DNA from: Erwinia typographi
GTDB taxonomy: Bacteria > Pseudomonadota > Gammaproteobacteria > Enterobacterales > Enterobacteriaceae
Direction: 5' to 3'
Length of the DNA: 64,000 nt
NCBI RefSeq assembly: GCF_000773975.1
Contig: NZ_JRUQ01000032.1
Coordinates: 32,595-96,594 of the forward strand
Of this stretch, positions 36,302-45,106 are shown one piece after another. How positions within the stretch are numbered: position 1 is the first letter of the stretch; each line of letters opens with the position of its first letter. The notes beneath the pieces are model-generated. The model was not told where the DNA came from and ran no database searches. It saw only the letters and a list, made by a program, of their open reading frames with translations. The translations under genes and the position numbers were made by a program.

Positions 36302-37322
36302 GGGTTGGCTTAAGATGGGATTTACGTACTCGAATTTCACCAAACCGCCAGTCACCATTTTCGTCGGAAATCCCATCAATAAGGCGGTTAATAGCCTCGG
36401 TAATTTGAAGATCGGCCCGTTGAGACCATGTGGTTAATTCCCAGGTTGTTGTTCGAGCTTCAGCTATATCATCAAAACCCACGATACCAATATGAGCCCC
36501 CTGACCGAAATCTCTTACCGCCTGAATAGCGCCAACGGCCAAGACATCGTTTTCACAAAAGAGTGCATCAATCCTGTTCTCTTCGGGAGTATTTTTTAAA
36601 TGTTCTGTAATCAGCTTATATGAAAGTTCGCGATCGTAATGGCCTGAAATAAATATTTTATCAATATTCTTATTTGCTTCTTTCAAACTAGTGCGAAAGC
36701 CATCAATGCGCATTAACTGGGATGATGGCGTGTCATGACCCTTCATGTAAGCAAATCGTTTATAGCCTTGTTGAATGAGTAACTCTCCGAGCTGTTTAGA
36801 CGCATCAAAACCATCGATATTGACGACATCAACATCAGGATTGTCGGTGCTACGGCATATATGAAATGAAGGTACGTGATAAAGTTCTTTTGCTGTTACG
36901 ATTAACTCATCTCGTAAAATCGTAGCAGCAAATATCATTCCATCAACCTGCATTTGCCCAGCCATATTAAGCACCGACATATATTCTTCTTCGGAGCTTA
37001 CATTAAATAAAATGGTCATGTATCCACGGTCGCCTAACTGCTTACTGACCTCATCCAGGATCATCAGAGTGTGTGGATTTTGAAATTCATCGACCAGAAT
37101 GGCAATCAAGTTGGTTTTCTGATTTTTAAGGCTACGAGCCAACAGGTTTGGACGAAATCCCAGTTTGTTGGCAGCTTCCATGACCGCTTCTCTGGCATGA
37201 GATGAAATCGACGCCCCATCTTTGAAAGCCCTCAACACGGTGTATTTGGAGACGCCAGCAAGTTCCGCCACTTCAGTAGCTGTTGCTTTTTTCTTCTTTT
37301 TTTTATCGTCGATTTTGTGCAT
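36297..37322 (-). CDS. LacI family transcriptional regulator
   Basis: A 341-aa regulator: HTH at residues 14-40 (TATEVAELAGVSKYTVLRAFKDG), hinge (ARSLKNQKTNLIAILVDEF) and a periplasmic-binding-protein-like sensor with CENDVLAVGAIQAVRDFG and IGIVGFDDIAEARTT. A run of six lysines (residues 7-12) precedes the HTH, coded by A-rich DNA with eight As in a row. It is upstream of, and on the same strand as, the gluconate-2-dehydrogenase-type operon and probably controls it. The effector is unknown. Confidence 0.88.
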   Translation of the reverse strand: MHKIDDKKKKKKATATEVAELAGVSKYTVLRAFKDGASISSHAREAVMEAANKLGFRPNLLARSLKNQKTNLIAILVDEFQNPHTLMILDEVSKQLGDRGYMTILFNVSSEEEYMSVLNMAGQMQVDGMIFAATILRDELIVTAKELYHVPSFHICRSTDNPDVDVVNIDGFDASKQLGELLIQQGYKRFAYMKGHDTPSSQLMRIDGFRTSLKEANKNIDKIFISGHYDRELSYKLITEHLKNTPEENRIDALFCENDVLAVGAIQAVRDFGQGAHIGIVGFDDIAEARTTTWELTTWSQRADLQITEAINRLIDGISDENGDWRFGEIRVRKSHLKPTL

Positions 37323-37468
37323 TACTAACTGGACCAGGAAGATTGAGAGTCACGAGAGCTTATCATAAAAACCTCAGATAATCAGTAAGCTCACGGATTG
37401 CTATTAAAAGTAAATAAGATGGAATGCAATTAACAAAACTGAGGATAAATCAATAAATAATAAATTTA

Positions 37469-37495
37469 GCGGCAGCAGTAATAACTGCTTGCCGC
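37469..37495 (-). terminator. Terminator of the tyrosine recombinase gene
   Basis: An 11-bp stem with a one-base bulge (GCGGCA-GCAGT / ACTGC-T-TGCCGC) 28 bases after the recombinase stop; on the minus strand it is followed by TAAATTTATTATT. A likely intrinsic terminator. Confidence 0.65.
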
Positions 37496-37522
37496 CATTT
37501 AAATAGGAGTCGGAAATTAGTA

Positions 37523-38542
37523 TTATTCAGAATCAATGTTACTCATTATCCTGCCATCTGTATAAAGGCCTAACTCGCGCTCCAATGTACGACCTGTAAC
37601 ATCAAGGTTGATATCAATATACTCCATGGTTGTCGTAACGCTTCGATGCCCAAGCAATCCTTTTACCATTTGCAGGTTACGATCGGGAGACTTCATCAGC
37701 TCGGTTGCAAGGGTGTGTCGGAACCGGTGCGGGGAGACAGCAAATCCGCACTCCTTAGATAAGCGCCTGAAAAACGATTTAACCGGTTGTAATGTTGCAA
37801 CGGGGGGCAAGCTCTCTCTTTCGAACTCTGTCCATAGAAATCGATTAACGTCAAAGATAGCATCTCCAACTTCTGCACCATTTTCTATAGCTCGTCTTAC
37901 CAAGAGCTGAAGTTGCGGCTTGAGTGGGCCTACAATCGGAACGCGCCATTCTCTATGTGTCTTACTGCCATCAAGGCGCAGTTCGATCCAATTTTCTTCA
38001 AGATTAACGTCCATAAGTCGTACGTGCATCAGTTGGTTCACACGCATGCCGGTGTAGCGAAGTGTATCTAACACGGCAATCCAAAACCATGCAGGATGCA
38101 ATGCGCAGCGCTTCATTTCAGCAATAGAAAGTTGATGATCCAAATCAGCATACTGCTGCATCAGGAGATAAACACGAGTCAACTGTGGCCTGGATAATGT
38201 CTTCTTACGCTTATTATCCGCCCTCACCAGAACATCGTTGAATGGGTTTTCAGCTTGCGGAATAAGACTCGCTTTCATAGCAAAGTTCATCAACGCGCGC
38301 ATGTGCGCAACTTTGTTATTCCAGGTTATAGCTGCAGAGCCTTCGACATTAATCACATGCCGTCGCCACTGTTGAACGTCACGACGAGTTATTTCACATG
38401 GCTTACGCTCCATGCCGTAATATCTTCTGAATACATTGACGACTTTTCGGTAACTCCACTCCGTTTGAGGGCGCAGATACTTTACGAAAAAGTATTCATC
38501 CAGCAAAAATTCCCAGCTTGTATTGGTATCAACCTGACTCAT
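37523..38542 (-). CDS. Tyrosine recombinase / integrase
   Basis: A 339-aa site-specific recombinase. N-terminal SAM-like core-binding domain (residues 10-100, LLDEYFFVKYLRPQTEWSYR), catalytic domain with R167 (YTGMR), K194, H272-x-x-R275 (PHRFRH), H299 (LLGHRS) and the nucleophile Y308 (TTTMEYID). All catalytic residues are present, so it may be active. Start at 38542 set by GAAGGAAAGGTT; the longer frame from 38605 is less likely. Its attachment site is not evident; it lies 13 kb from the tRNA-Phe gene. Confidence 0.9.
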   Translation of the reverse strand: MSQVDTNTSWEFLLDEYFFVKYLRPQTEWSYRKVVNVFRRYYGMERKPCEITRRDVQQWRRHVINVEGSAAITWNNKVAHMRALMNFAMKASLIPQAENPFNDVLVRADNKRKKTLSRPQLTRVYLLMQQYADLDHQLSIAEMKRCALHPAWFWIAVLDTLRYTGMRVNQLMHVRLMDVNLEENWIELRLDGSKTHREWRVPIVGPLKPQLQLLVRRAIENGAEVGDAIFDVNRFLWTEFERESLPPVATLQPVKSFFRRLSKECGFAVSPHRFRHTLATELMKSPDRNLQMVKGLLGHRSVTTTMEYIDINLDVTGRTLERELGLYTDGRIMSNIDSE

Positions 38543-38619
38543 AACCTTTCCTTCGATCAGCAATATAAAATGCCACCCTTTAAGCAGCAGCTCTCCTCCA
38601 TACACCTTCCAGAAAAGCG

Positions 38620-40104
38620 TCAGGGAACCACTAGAAACTGACTGTCATCCGGCACATCAGAGCTACGGATGATCATCGTGGATTTGACCAGATAGCCTTT
38701 CACACGTTTGTAAGGGCCGTTACGGTCGGCACTGTTGTAGAGAGTGGCAAACGTAAAACGTTTACCATTGTTACGCCGATGTCGGTTGAGTCTTTCAAAC
38801 CCTGCCTGAACGTTTTCGCGCTCATCAGCAGACTGACCGGTTTGCTTCAGATATCGATAAAATATGCCCGGTACAAGCAGGAAAACAAAACCAGCGACCA
38901 GTTGCACGCGTGAATCTGCTTCATTGCACGCTATCGTTCCATTTTCGAGACCCTCAACCAGCCAAGACCAAAATGTCTCGCCGATCTGTTTCTTAGAAAT
39001 CTGTGAGGTCATCTCAGGTGTTACGGGGATCGATTCTGGAGCAAGCGGCTGCATTTGATAACCATTGCTGACGTATTTTTGATCACTTTCGGAAGATCCG
39101 TAGGTCGGCATATCAACACAATCAGAATTGTTCGCAGTGATTCGACTACCATTCTGGATGTGAAATTCATTTATATCAGTGCCATGATCGCTTTTCTTTA
39201 AATCATTGATGTTGATTTCGATTTCACCATTAGTTAAATGGCTATTTTTTATAACATCACAATGACTAAAGTATTCCTCGTATATTGCGTCGTCATACTG
39301 TCCTGTAGGGATTTCAGCGGAAAATTCACTCGGCATTTTCGGATGTAAATTTGGATTTATTTGCTCCAAATTTTGGCCTTCATTTAATTCGGCTGATAAT
39401 AATTGCGCCTGCACTTTGTTGAGTAATGCATGGACCTGCTTTTCTGTTGAATTGATTCCGGCCAGTTCAAGAAACAGACAATCCCGTGCATTGGGCTGTT
39501 TTTCCAGCCAATTTAACGCGATTTTAGGCAACATCGAGACAGTGAATGCCAGTCTGATTACACTTTCTTTAGCTGGCCCTTCTGAATGACGGGTTTTTCT
39601 GAATCGATATTGCTGATCCGGCGCGCTCGAAATTGGCTGCCAGATATGCCCATCTTCCAGTTCCGCTTCGATGTAAAGCAACTCGGGAACGTGCCAGTAA
39701 AGCGCAAGCCAGAACACCACGCAGTTCCAGTGACTGGACTGCGCAGCCTGATCTTCAGGTGCAGCATTGGCAGGAAGCACCATGCCTTTAGATAGCTGCA
39801 GCATAGTGACGGTGTGATGCAGAGTGAGATCCAGCAATCCGCCGACTCTGTTCCAGCCGGTGATCCGCGTGGCAGGTAAGTTTTGATAACGTTCGGCAAG
39901 ATTTTGCAGTGGTTCCAGGCAGAATTCTGCATATGCAGATTTCGACAGTAATGAGCTCTGCCAGATTTTCTTCAGCAGTGCCTGACGTGTTGGCATGCCG
40001 AACAACGATTGATGGTTTTGCGGTGTGAAGTAGCCTTCTCGTTTGACTGGTAAAGAGGGCTGAAAATTGCTGCGTCTGAACTTGTTTTGTAATTTTGGGA
40101 ACAT
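38620..40104 (-). CDS. TraI_2/MobH-like relaxase homologue, active site not conserved
   Basis: A 494-aa protein with the two-part architecture of ICE relaxases of the PFL_4751/MobH group: an N-terminal TraI_2 region (GMPTRQALLKKIWQSS, VGGLLDLTLHH, NAAPEDQAAQSSHW) and a C-terminal TraI_2_C/DUF1528 region (ETFWSWLVEGLENGTIACNE, YKRVKGYLV). In active members the first region carries HHH, a DH pair and an HD motif; here these positions read ITGWN, LLDLTLH and LALYWHVPE, so the metal ligands are missing. The linker (residues 240-360) is acidic and variable. Possibly a non-catalytic accessory or a decayed relaxase. Confidence 0.7.
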   Translation of the reverse strand: MFPKLQNKFRRSNFQPSLPVKREGYFTPQNHQSLFGMPTRQALLKKIWQSSLLSKSAYAEFCLEPLQNLAERYQNLPATRITGWNRVGGLLDLTLHHTVTMLQLSKGMVLPANAAPEDQAAQSSHWNCVVFWLALYWHVPELLYIEAELEDGHIWQPISSAPDQQYRFRKTRHSEGPAKESVIRLAFTVSMLPKIALNWLEKQPNARDCLFLELAGINSTEKQVHALLNKVQAQLLSAELNEGQNLEQINPNLHPKMPSEFSAEIPTGQYDDAIYEEYFSHCDVIKNSHLTNGEIEININDLKKSDHGTDINEFHIQNGSRITANNSDCVDMPTYGSSESDQKYVSNGYQMQPLAPESIPVTPEMTSQISKKQIGETFWSWLVEGLENGTIACNEADSRVQLVAGFVFLLVPGIFYRYLKQTGQSADERENVQAGFERLNRHRRNNGKRFTFATLYNSADRNGPYKRVKGYLVKSTMIIRSSDVPDDSQFLVVP

Positions 40105-40110
40105 GATTCA

Positions 40111-40125
40111 CCTCCAGATCGGAGG
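40111..40125 (-). promoter_or_regulatory. Hairpin covering the ribosome site of the relaxase homologue
   Basis: On the minus strand CCTCC-GATCT-GGAGG stands just before TGAATCATG, so the Shine-Dalgarno GGAGG is paired in a 5-bp stem. A similar GGAGGTGAATCATGA start context, without the pairing arm, precedes the gene at 49225. Confidence 0.4.
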
Positions 40126-40204
40126 CACTATCGTTCCAGGCTGCAAGCAATCACAGCGTAAAATCATTTTTGAAAAATGCGATTAAATTGCCCAGCATAA
40201 AGAA

Positions 40205-40230
40205 ACCATCCCCGGAAGGAGATGGTTTGG
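40205..40230 (-). terminator. Terminator after ardC-like gene
   Basis: Minus strand AAACCATC, a 10-base loop and GATGGTTT followed by CTTT, 3 bases after the ardC-like stop. A probable intrinsic terminator separating it from the relaxase homologue. Confidence 0.6.
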
Positions 40231-40232
40231 TT

Positions 40233-41219
40233 TCAGGCTGCGTCTTCTTCAGCTGCTTCATGAAGCGGTTTAAGCAAGTGTTCTGAAGCTTCACGAGCCA
40301 TACGGCAGGCGCGGAACAACGCTTTCTTATCGGACTTCAGTATCTTCAGCCAGTGATCGATATAGCTGTCGTGCTGCACCTCGCCATAAACGCCCAAATG
40401 CGCGCAGAGGAAGGCACTGCCCAGCTCAGCAATCAACTCTTCAAAGGCATAAACCGGATCGCCAAACGTGCGGGAAGTCGATGTTATGCCTTCCCGATCG
40501 AGTCGGCTGTGATGGCCGGTTGCATGCACTAGCTCATGCAACAAAGTCGAACAAAAGTCTGCTTCGGTAAAAAACTGCTTACGCAGCGGCAAGACGATTT
40601 GATCCTTCATCGAGTTGTAGTAAGCCCGGTTTTGCTCGGAGTAACTGACGCGAACGCCAGATTCACCTGCAATGGTCACAATGTCATTGAAGACTGGCGC
40701 GCTCAACGTATCAACGGATTCATCATCCAGAATTTCAGGCGCAGCGCCGATGATTTTTTCCGGTAGTCCTTCGCATTGCTCGATATTGAACAGCATTATG
40801 CTGCGCAACATGATGCGTTGCTCCATCACCGTATCACCTTGTGCGTTGGTGTGCGGTTGGCCAGCTTTGTCGGTGGATTCAACCTCAAACGGTTTGAAGA
40901 ACACCGCCACAGTCGCTTTCTCGCCTTTGCGAACGTTACCACCGGCAGCTTGCGCCTGTTTCCACGTTAGCCAGCGATTGGAATTGAACCCTTGCTCCTC
41001 AGCGGACAGCCACAGCAGCATGATGTTGATGCCGTTGTAGTGCCGACCGGTCGATGCATTTGATGGTATTGGTGATTCAGCGAAACGCTTGCTGTCTCGC
41101 CACGGTTTACGCCAGGGTAAAACTCCTAGCTCGATCGACGCGACGATTTTGTCGGTGACTTGCTGGTAAAGATCAACTTGGTTGGTTTGTGACTTACGGG
41201 GTTTACGTTTGGTAGGCAT
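40233..41219 (-). CDS. ArdC family antirestriction / ssDNA-binding zincin protein
   Basis: A 328-aa protein with an N-terminal ArcN-type ssDNA-binding domain (LYQQVTDKIVASIELGVLPWRKPW, NASTGRHYNGINIMLLW, KGEKATVAVFFKPF) and a C-terminal zincin metallopeptidase-like domain with HELVHATGHHSRLDRE (about residues 226-241) and AFEELIAELGSAFL. ArdC proteins enter the recipient early in conjugation and protect incoming DNA from restriction. The start at 41219 follows GAGGAGTATCTA. It lies in the presumed leading region of the element. Confidence 0.88.
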   Translation of the reverse strand: MPTKRKPRKSQTNQVDLYQQVTDKIVASIELGVLPWRKPWRDSKRFAESPIPSNASTGRHYNGINIMLLWLSAEEQGFNSNRWLTWKQAQAAGGNVRKGEKATVAVFFKPFEVESTDKAGQPHTNAQGDTVMEQRIMLRSIMLFNIEQCEGLPEKIIGAAPEILDDESVDTLSAPVFNDIVTIAGESGVRVSYSEQNRAYYNSMKDQIVLPLRKQFFTEADFCSTLLHELVHATGHHSRLDREGITSTSRTFGDPVYAFEELIAELGSAFLCAHLGVYGEVQHDSYIDHWLKILKSDKKALFRACRMAREASEHLLKPLHEAAEEDAA

Positions 41220-41235
41220 TAGATACTCCTCAAAA

Positions 41236-41271
41236 GGCGCATCTATCCCCCTGATGGCGAAGAGATGCGCC
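41236..41271 (-). promoter_or_regulatory. Leader hairpin upstream of ardC-like gene
   Basis: A 9-bp inverted repeat (GGCGCATCT / AGATGCGCC) with an 18-base loop in the 5' leader, followed on the plus strand by CACAGGGTGGTGGG. A second leader with the same layout but a different stem is at 41831-41862. Confidence 0.5.
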
Positions 41272-41300
41272 ACAGGGTGGTGGGTGAATTGAAAACGAAG

Positions 41301-41804
41301 TTATTCGTCTTTGAGTGTGATGGATTCCGGGATTGGCCACTTACCGCCTAAGTTGAGCGATAGCCAGACCTGAACGTTGGTCCATTCTTCCAGCGTGCCG
41401 TCTGAACCGATGTTGTAGCAGCCTGGACAGAAGCGGTGTGCTATCAGCAACGTCGCTTTAACCATGAAGTCGTATGGTCGGGATGGCGTCCAAAGGAACG
41501 TGGTTTTACAAAAACCGTAGCCCGATGAATGCTGGCTGAGGTGAAACGTCTCATATGACATATCCGAGCGTTCTTCGCCGTTGAACGCGATCGCCGGTTG
41601 GCCATCGAGTCCTTCTACGAGTAAATCGCTTGGTTTAAGTAGTGGATATTGGCCGTCAGCAGTGCAAAGCACCATTGGGTCCAGATAACCTGGTATATGC
41701 CGGTTTTGGGTGAGCAAAAAAACGTTGGCGACTTGTGTTGTTAACAGCAGCCACTGATCGTTGGGTACAGATTTCACTTGGTAATATGAGTGAACATAGC
41801 CCAT
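41301..41804 (-). CDS. Hypothetical protein
   Basis: A 167-aa soluble protein, not recognised as a named family. It starts MGYVHSYYQVKSVPNDQWLL behind GGAGGATTTATTC, a strong ribosome site. It contains a CPGC pair (FCPGCYNIGSDG) that could bind metal or be redox active. It lies just upstream of the ardC-like gene on the same strand, in the leading-region cluster, so an early-transfer role is possible but only inferred. Confidence 0.6.
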   Translation of the reverse strand: MGYVHSYYQVKSVPNDQWLLLTTQVANVFLLTQNRHIPGYLDPMVLCTADGQYPLLKPSDLLVEGLDGQPAIAFNGEERSDMSYETFHLSQHSSGYGFCKTTFLWTPSRPYDFMVKATLLIAHRFCPGCYNIGSDGTLEEWTNVQVWLSLNLGGKWPIPESITLKDE

Positions 41805-41830
41805 GAATAAATCCTCCAGATTGTTTAGGT

Positions 41831-41862
41831 GGGGATTTATCCGCTAACGGGAGTAAATCCCC
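41831..41862 (-). promoter_or_regulatory. Leader hairpin upstream of the 41301 gene
   Basis: A 9-bp inverted repeat (GGGGATTTA / TAAATCCCC) with a 14-base loop, followed on the plus strand by GTCAGGGTGGG. It has the same layout as the leader at 41236-41271, with a different but internally complementary stem, a sign of selection for structure. Confidence 0.5.
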
Positions 41863-42094
41863 GTCAGGGTGGGTAATGCAAGCCGTATGGCGATGTGATG
41901 AGAGAACCTTAACCATCGTAGATGGCACCCGCTCTAAAGGTGTGCGAGTATTGGGACCGCCAGTTGGCGCTTCTTTTCGGGTCCGTGAAGCTTTTCGATG
42001 CGCATAAACTTTAACCTGTGAATATACTATTTTCAATAGAATGCAAATCATAGATGCCATGTTTATGATTGTTAAATTAAAAATCCTCTTTTAA

Positions 42095-43864
42095 ATGGAA
42101 AATATTGTGCGATTTAGAAACCTTAGGAATTGGGATTTACCTGCAGAGAGCTCAAGCCTCCTTTATTTTTGTCAGATGTTCGAAGAAGCATTTTTCGACT
42201 TTAGCCTTGATACATACAAACCATCAGCAATGAATTCAAGTTTATTGTGCGGGGAGGCTTTGGTTGTAATTAATGCTGTAAAAAAAGGACAGATTAAAGA
42301 GCCAAATATAGACCATGTTCTTGAGGAGTTGTGCGATAGCATAGAAAAAGATCCTGTTGTACTGAGTCTTGTGGATATTGATCTGAAAGAATTCATATCA
42401 ATTTTAAGACCACCCAAAACACCTATCGATGAGAAAAAAACTACGATTGAAGTTCTTTTGAGCTACATTAACCTCCCTAAGTACAAATTAAGAAATGAAG
42501 AGTTGCTAATTGGCCAAATCACTGAGATACATGACAAAAAAGCAATTAGGAATTTAGCTAGAAGTTATGGCACAACCTTGTTGAACTTCAATTACAGTGA
42601 ACGCTACATTAGCGATTCAATTCAAAAATTCTTTTATCACGGGCAAAGACGTGTAGAAGGTAATGTCGCAATAAAGGAATTTCTAAAACTGTTTCCAAAC
42701 TCACCCGACCAATTCTGCATAATATACAAAGGTCTAGATTTGTATTCTGGATTAGAAGATGCAGCAAAGGTCTTAAACATTTCCATTTCTGAAATATTCT
42801 CGGAGATAGAGGGTGTTGATATTAATAACAACACTAGAGGCATGCTATCTAAAACGGATGGTCTATATCTGAAAGTTGATAAAGTTGAAGCTATGGATTT
42901 AAGTTCAGCCAAGCAAAGCGCTGATGAAAGATTAAAGACTTTTGGGACAATTTTTTCCCTTTTCCATCATAAGGAGCAGTTATCCTTTAAGGATGAATGC
43001 TTAGTTATTAACTTAACTAAAGGGGAAATTAAGAAGAGAAAAAGTGGCGTTAACCCAATGCTTAAGTGTGTTGATACCACGAAAGTTAAATCCTTAATAA
43101 AAATAAATGAATTCATTACAAAATTTGGAATGAAGACAGGTTCATTTCAGAAGTTCGCGAATGCAGCTCAACTCCACTCAATGGCCTTAAATAGCAACTC
43201 AGAGCACAATCAAATAATAAACCTTTGGATAGCATTTGAGTCAATAATCCCCGCAAATAACGACAAAAGTAACATTTTGAACATAGTCGATTCTACTCTG
43301 CCTTTTCTTAATTTCACATACTATCCAAGATTAGTTCGAATGTTGACAAGGGATCTCATTAATTGGAATGGGAAGTTAACCCGCCAAGTGTTGAATGGCA
43401 TTGATGGGGAGAGTGCACCGTTAAAAGTGATGAAACTTTTATCTCTACCAGAGTATAAAAATAAACTAGTTGAATTGAAGCAATCCACCAAAGATTTTCA
43501 TCTCCTAAATGACAGGATAGAGTATTATGAATCCATAATGTCTGATCCCAAAATGATAACATCAGGCTTAGAAACACATTCTAAGCGTGTCTCTCAACAG
43601 ATTAGAAGAATATATAGAGCTCGAAACCTCATAGTTCACACTGGTGTTATTCCAACATATACAAAAATTCTAATTGAGAATTTGCATGATTACTTGGATT
43701 TAATACTAGAAACAATAATTGAACTCAATGTTTCGCATGGAAAAATATCGACAATTGAACAGGGATTTAAGTTTATGGAGTTAAAAAATGCAACTTTCAT
43801 AAGAAGAATATCTGCAAAAGGATTTACATTTAGCAACGATAACATCAAGGATGTATTTTATTAA
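42095..43864 (+). CDS. HEPN-domain protein, Apea-like; candidate defence gene
   Basis: A 589-aa protein coded by markedly AT-rich DNA unlike its neighbours. The C-terminal part resembles Apea-like HEPN domains: NLWIAFESIIPANNDKS, then IRRIYRARNLIVHTG with the RNase motif R-x4-H (R510, H515). The N-terminal 350 residues match no family I recognise. HEPN proteins of this kind are often RNA-cutting effectors in abortive infection or toxin systems. It stands alone, opposite in direction to the genes on both sides, flanked by the leading-region cluster and an integrase, as cargo often is. No strong ribosome site; TATACT at 42023-42028 may be its -10. Confidence 0.65.
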   Translation: MENIVRFRNLRNWDLPAESSSLLYFCQMFEEAFFDFSLDTYKPSAMNSSLLCGEALVVINAVKKGQIKEPNIDHVLEELCDSIEKDPVVLSLVDIDLKEFISILRPPKTPIDEKKTTIEVLLSYINLPKYKLRNEELLIGQITEIHDKKAIRNLARSYGTTLLNFNYSERYISDSIQKFFYHGQRRVEGNVAIKEFLKLFPNSPDQFCIIYKGLDLYSGLEDAAKVLNISISEIFSEIEGVDINNNTRGMLSKTDGLYLKVDKVEAMDLSSAKQSADERLKTFGTIFSLFHHKEQLSFKDECLVINLTKGEIKKRKSGVNPMLKCVDTTKVKSLIKINEFITKFGMKTGSFQKFANAAQLHSMALNSNSEHNQIINLWIAFESIIPANNDKSNILNIVDSTLPFLNFTYYPRLVRMLTRDLINWNGKLTRQVLNGIDGESAPLKVMKLLSLPEYKNKLVELKQSTKDFHLLNDRIEYYESIMSDPKMITSGLETHSKRVSQQIRRIYRARNLIVHTGVIPTYTKILIENLHDYLDLILETIIELNVSHGKISTIEQGFKFMELKNATFIRRISAKGFTFSNDNIKDVFY

Positions 43865-43876
43865 CCTTTAATGTTT

Positions 43877-44764
43877 CTAGGTATTATAAATACTCTTTAC
43901 GTAAGATCCACGCCCATCACCATGCCCTAAATCCATCGAAACCATCGCCTCAGCTTCTTTCCTGCTGAGGCCGTTTTTCATATGCCACTCTGTAGCCTCA
44001 CGTGAATATGCATATCTCAGGCTATGCGGTGCTTCTTTGCCCGTAAGCCCGGCATCCTTAGCCACATTTCGGTAGCGATCGATCGCGCTCCTCAGCCCAG
44101 CTCTATCAACCAACTTGCCGCCATGTTCTACCGAATACGTTACCGCTGCATTTAAGCTGCGCACCAGTTCATGGCGCCTGACGACCGTTGTATCTCTCGG
44201 TCTGCCGCCTTTAGTACCGAACACTACGCGCAATCGCTCATCCCCCCGCGCCAGCGCCTGCTGCCACGTTTTAAGCGATTTCGCCGACTGTACCGCTTCT
44301 TCAGTTCTCAGCCCGAGGTAACGCGCAATCTCCATCGCCAACGCGACACCTTCGTCTTTACTGCGTACGAGGGCGAGCGCCTCGTGAAAGCGCTCGTCCG
44401 TTATCGCCGTCTTTGATCCAGCTCGACTGGCACCTGACAGGTTGAGCGCATCGTTACTCAACTTCTCATGCTTTGGATCGGCCAGTTTGGTTCTGCCTGC
44501 GGTGGCCAGAATCGCGCGAAGTGCCGCCATCTCGTTTTGCAGTGTTCGCTTGGAAATATCTTCCGCCAGGCGGCTACGCACATAATGCTCGATGTGTTGA
44601 GTCCTAATATGGTTCACGTCCCTGATCTGGATGTTGAGTTTCAGCATCTGCTCAGCCAGCCGTACTGCTATTCGCGAGCGATCGGCAACGGTTTTAAAGC
44701 TGCCGCCAGATTGTCTGGCAAGCGTTACCAATTGCTTGCTGAACAGCTTATTTCCACGCGACAT
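43877..44764 (-). CDS. Integrase-domain protein (Integrase_1, tyrosine recombinase)
   Basis: A 295-aa recombinase of the Integrase_1 group (PF12835-like), distinct from the one at 37523. N-terminal SAM-like part (residues 20-90), catalytic R153 (YLGLRTEE), K185 (GTKGGRPR), H247-x-x-R250 (PHSLRYAY), H281 (DLGHGDGRG) and Y288 or Y293 as nucleophile. GGAGAAAGT precedes the ATG. Such proteins are common in enterobacterial conjugative elements; the target site is unknown, but the structured DNA directly upstream (44.9-45.5 kb) is a candidate. Confidence 0.82.
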   Translation of the reverse strand: MSRGNKLFSKQLVTLARQSGGSFKTVADRSRIAVRLAEQMLKLNIQIRDVNHIRTQHIEHYVRSRLAEDISKRTLQNEMAALRAILATAGRTKLADPKHEKLSNDALNLSGASRAGSKTAITDERFHEALALVRSKDEGVALAMEIARYLGLRTEEAVQSAKSLKTWQQALARGDERLRVVFGTKGGRPRDTTVVRRHELVRSLNAAVTYSVEHGGKLVDRAGLRSAIDRYRNVAKDAGLTGKEAPHSLRYAYSREATEWHMKNGLSRKEAEAMVSMDLGHGDGRGSYVKSIYNT

Positions 44765-45106
44765 ACTTTCTCCAAAACATCTCTACCCCGACGGCACGGT
44801 TTCAGGTTGCGCTTCCTGCGTCTCAGCGGATATCTGTGCATCGGGGCGGCGAAATGTTGAGTTGTTGCGAGGTCTCCACAGCTCTCAGAGCTGATCGCGG
44901 CTAATGCCGGTTCCTGATTTCTCAGGACGCCTCCGTCCGTCAGGTTCGCTGACGTCGCCTTGATATCGCGTTGATTTCCTCCTCAGATAAGTTGCCAACG
45001 TTCACTGAATGTTGGTGCGGTTGATAGTTGTAATAACGAACTACGTGTTGGTCAGACGGTAAGCGTCGTCGCAGAAGGCCGTATTACGTGGTGTTGACGT
45101 ATACGC

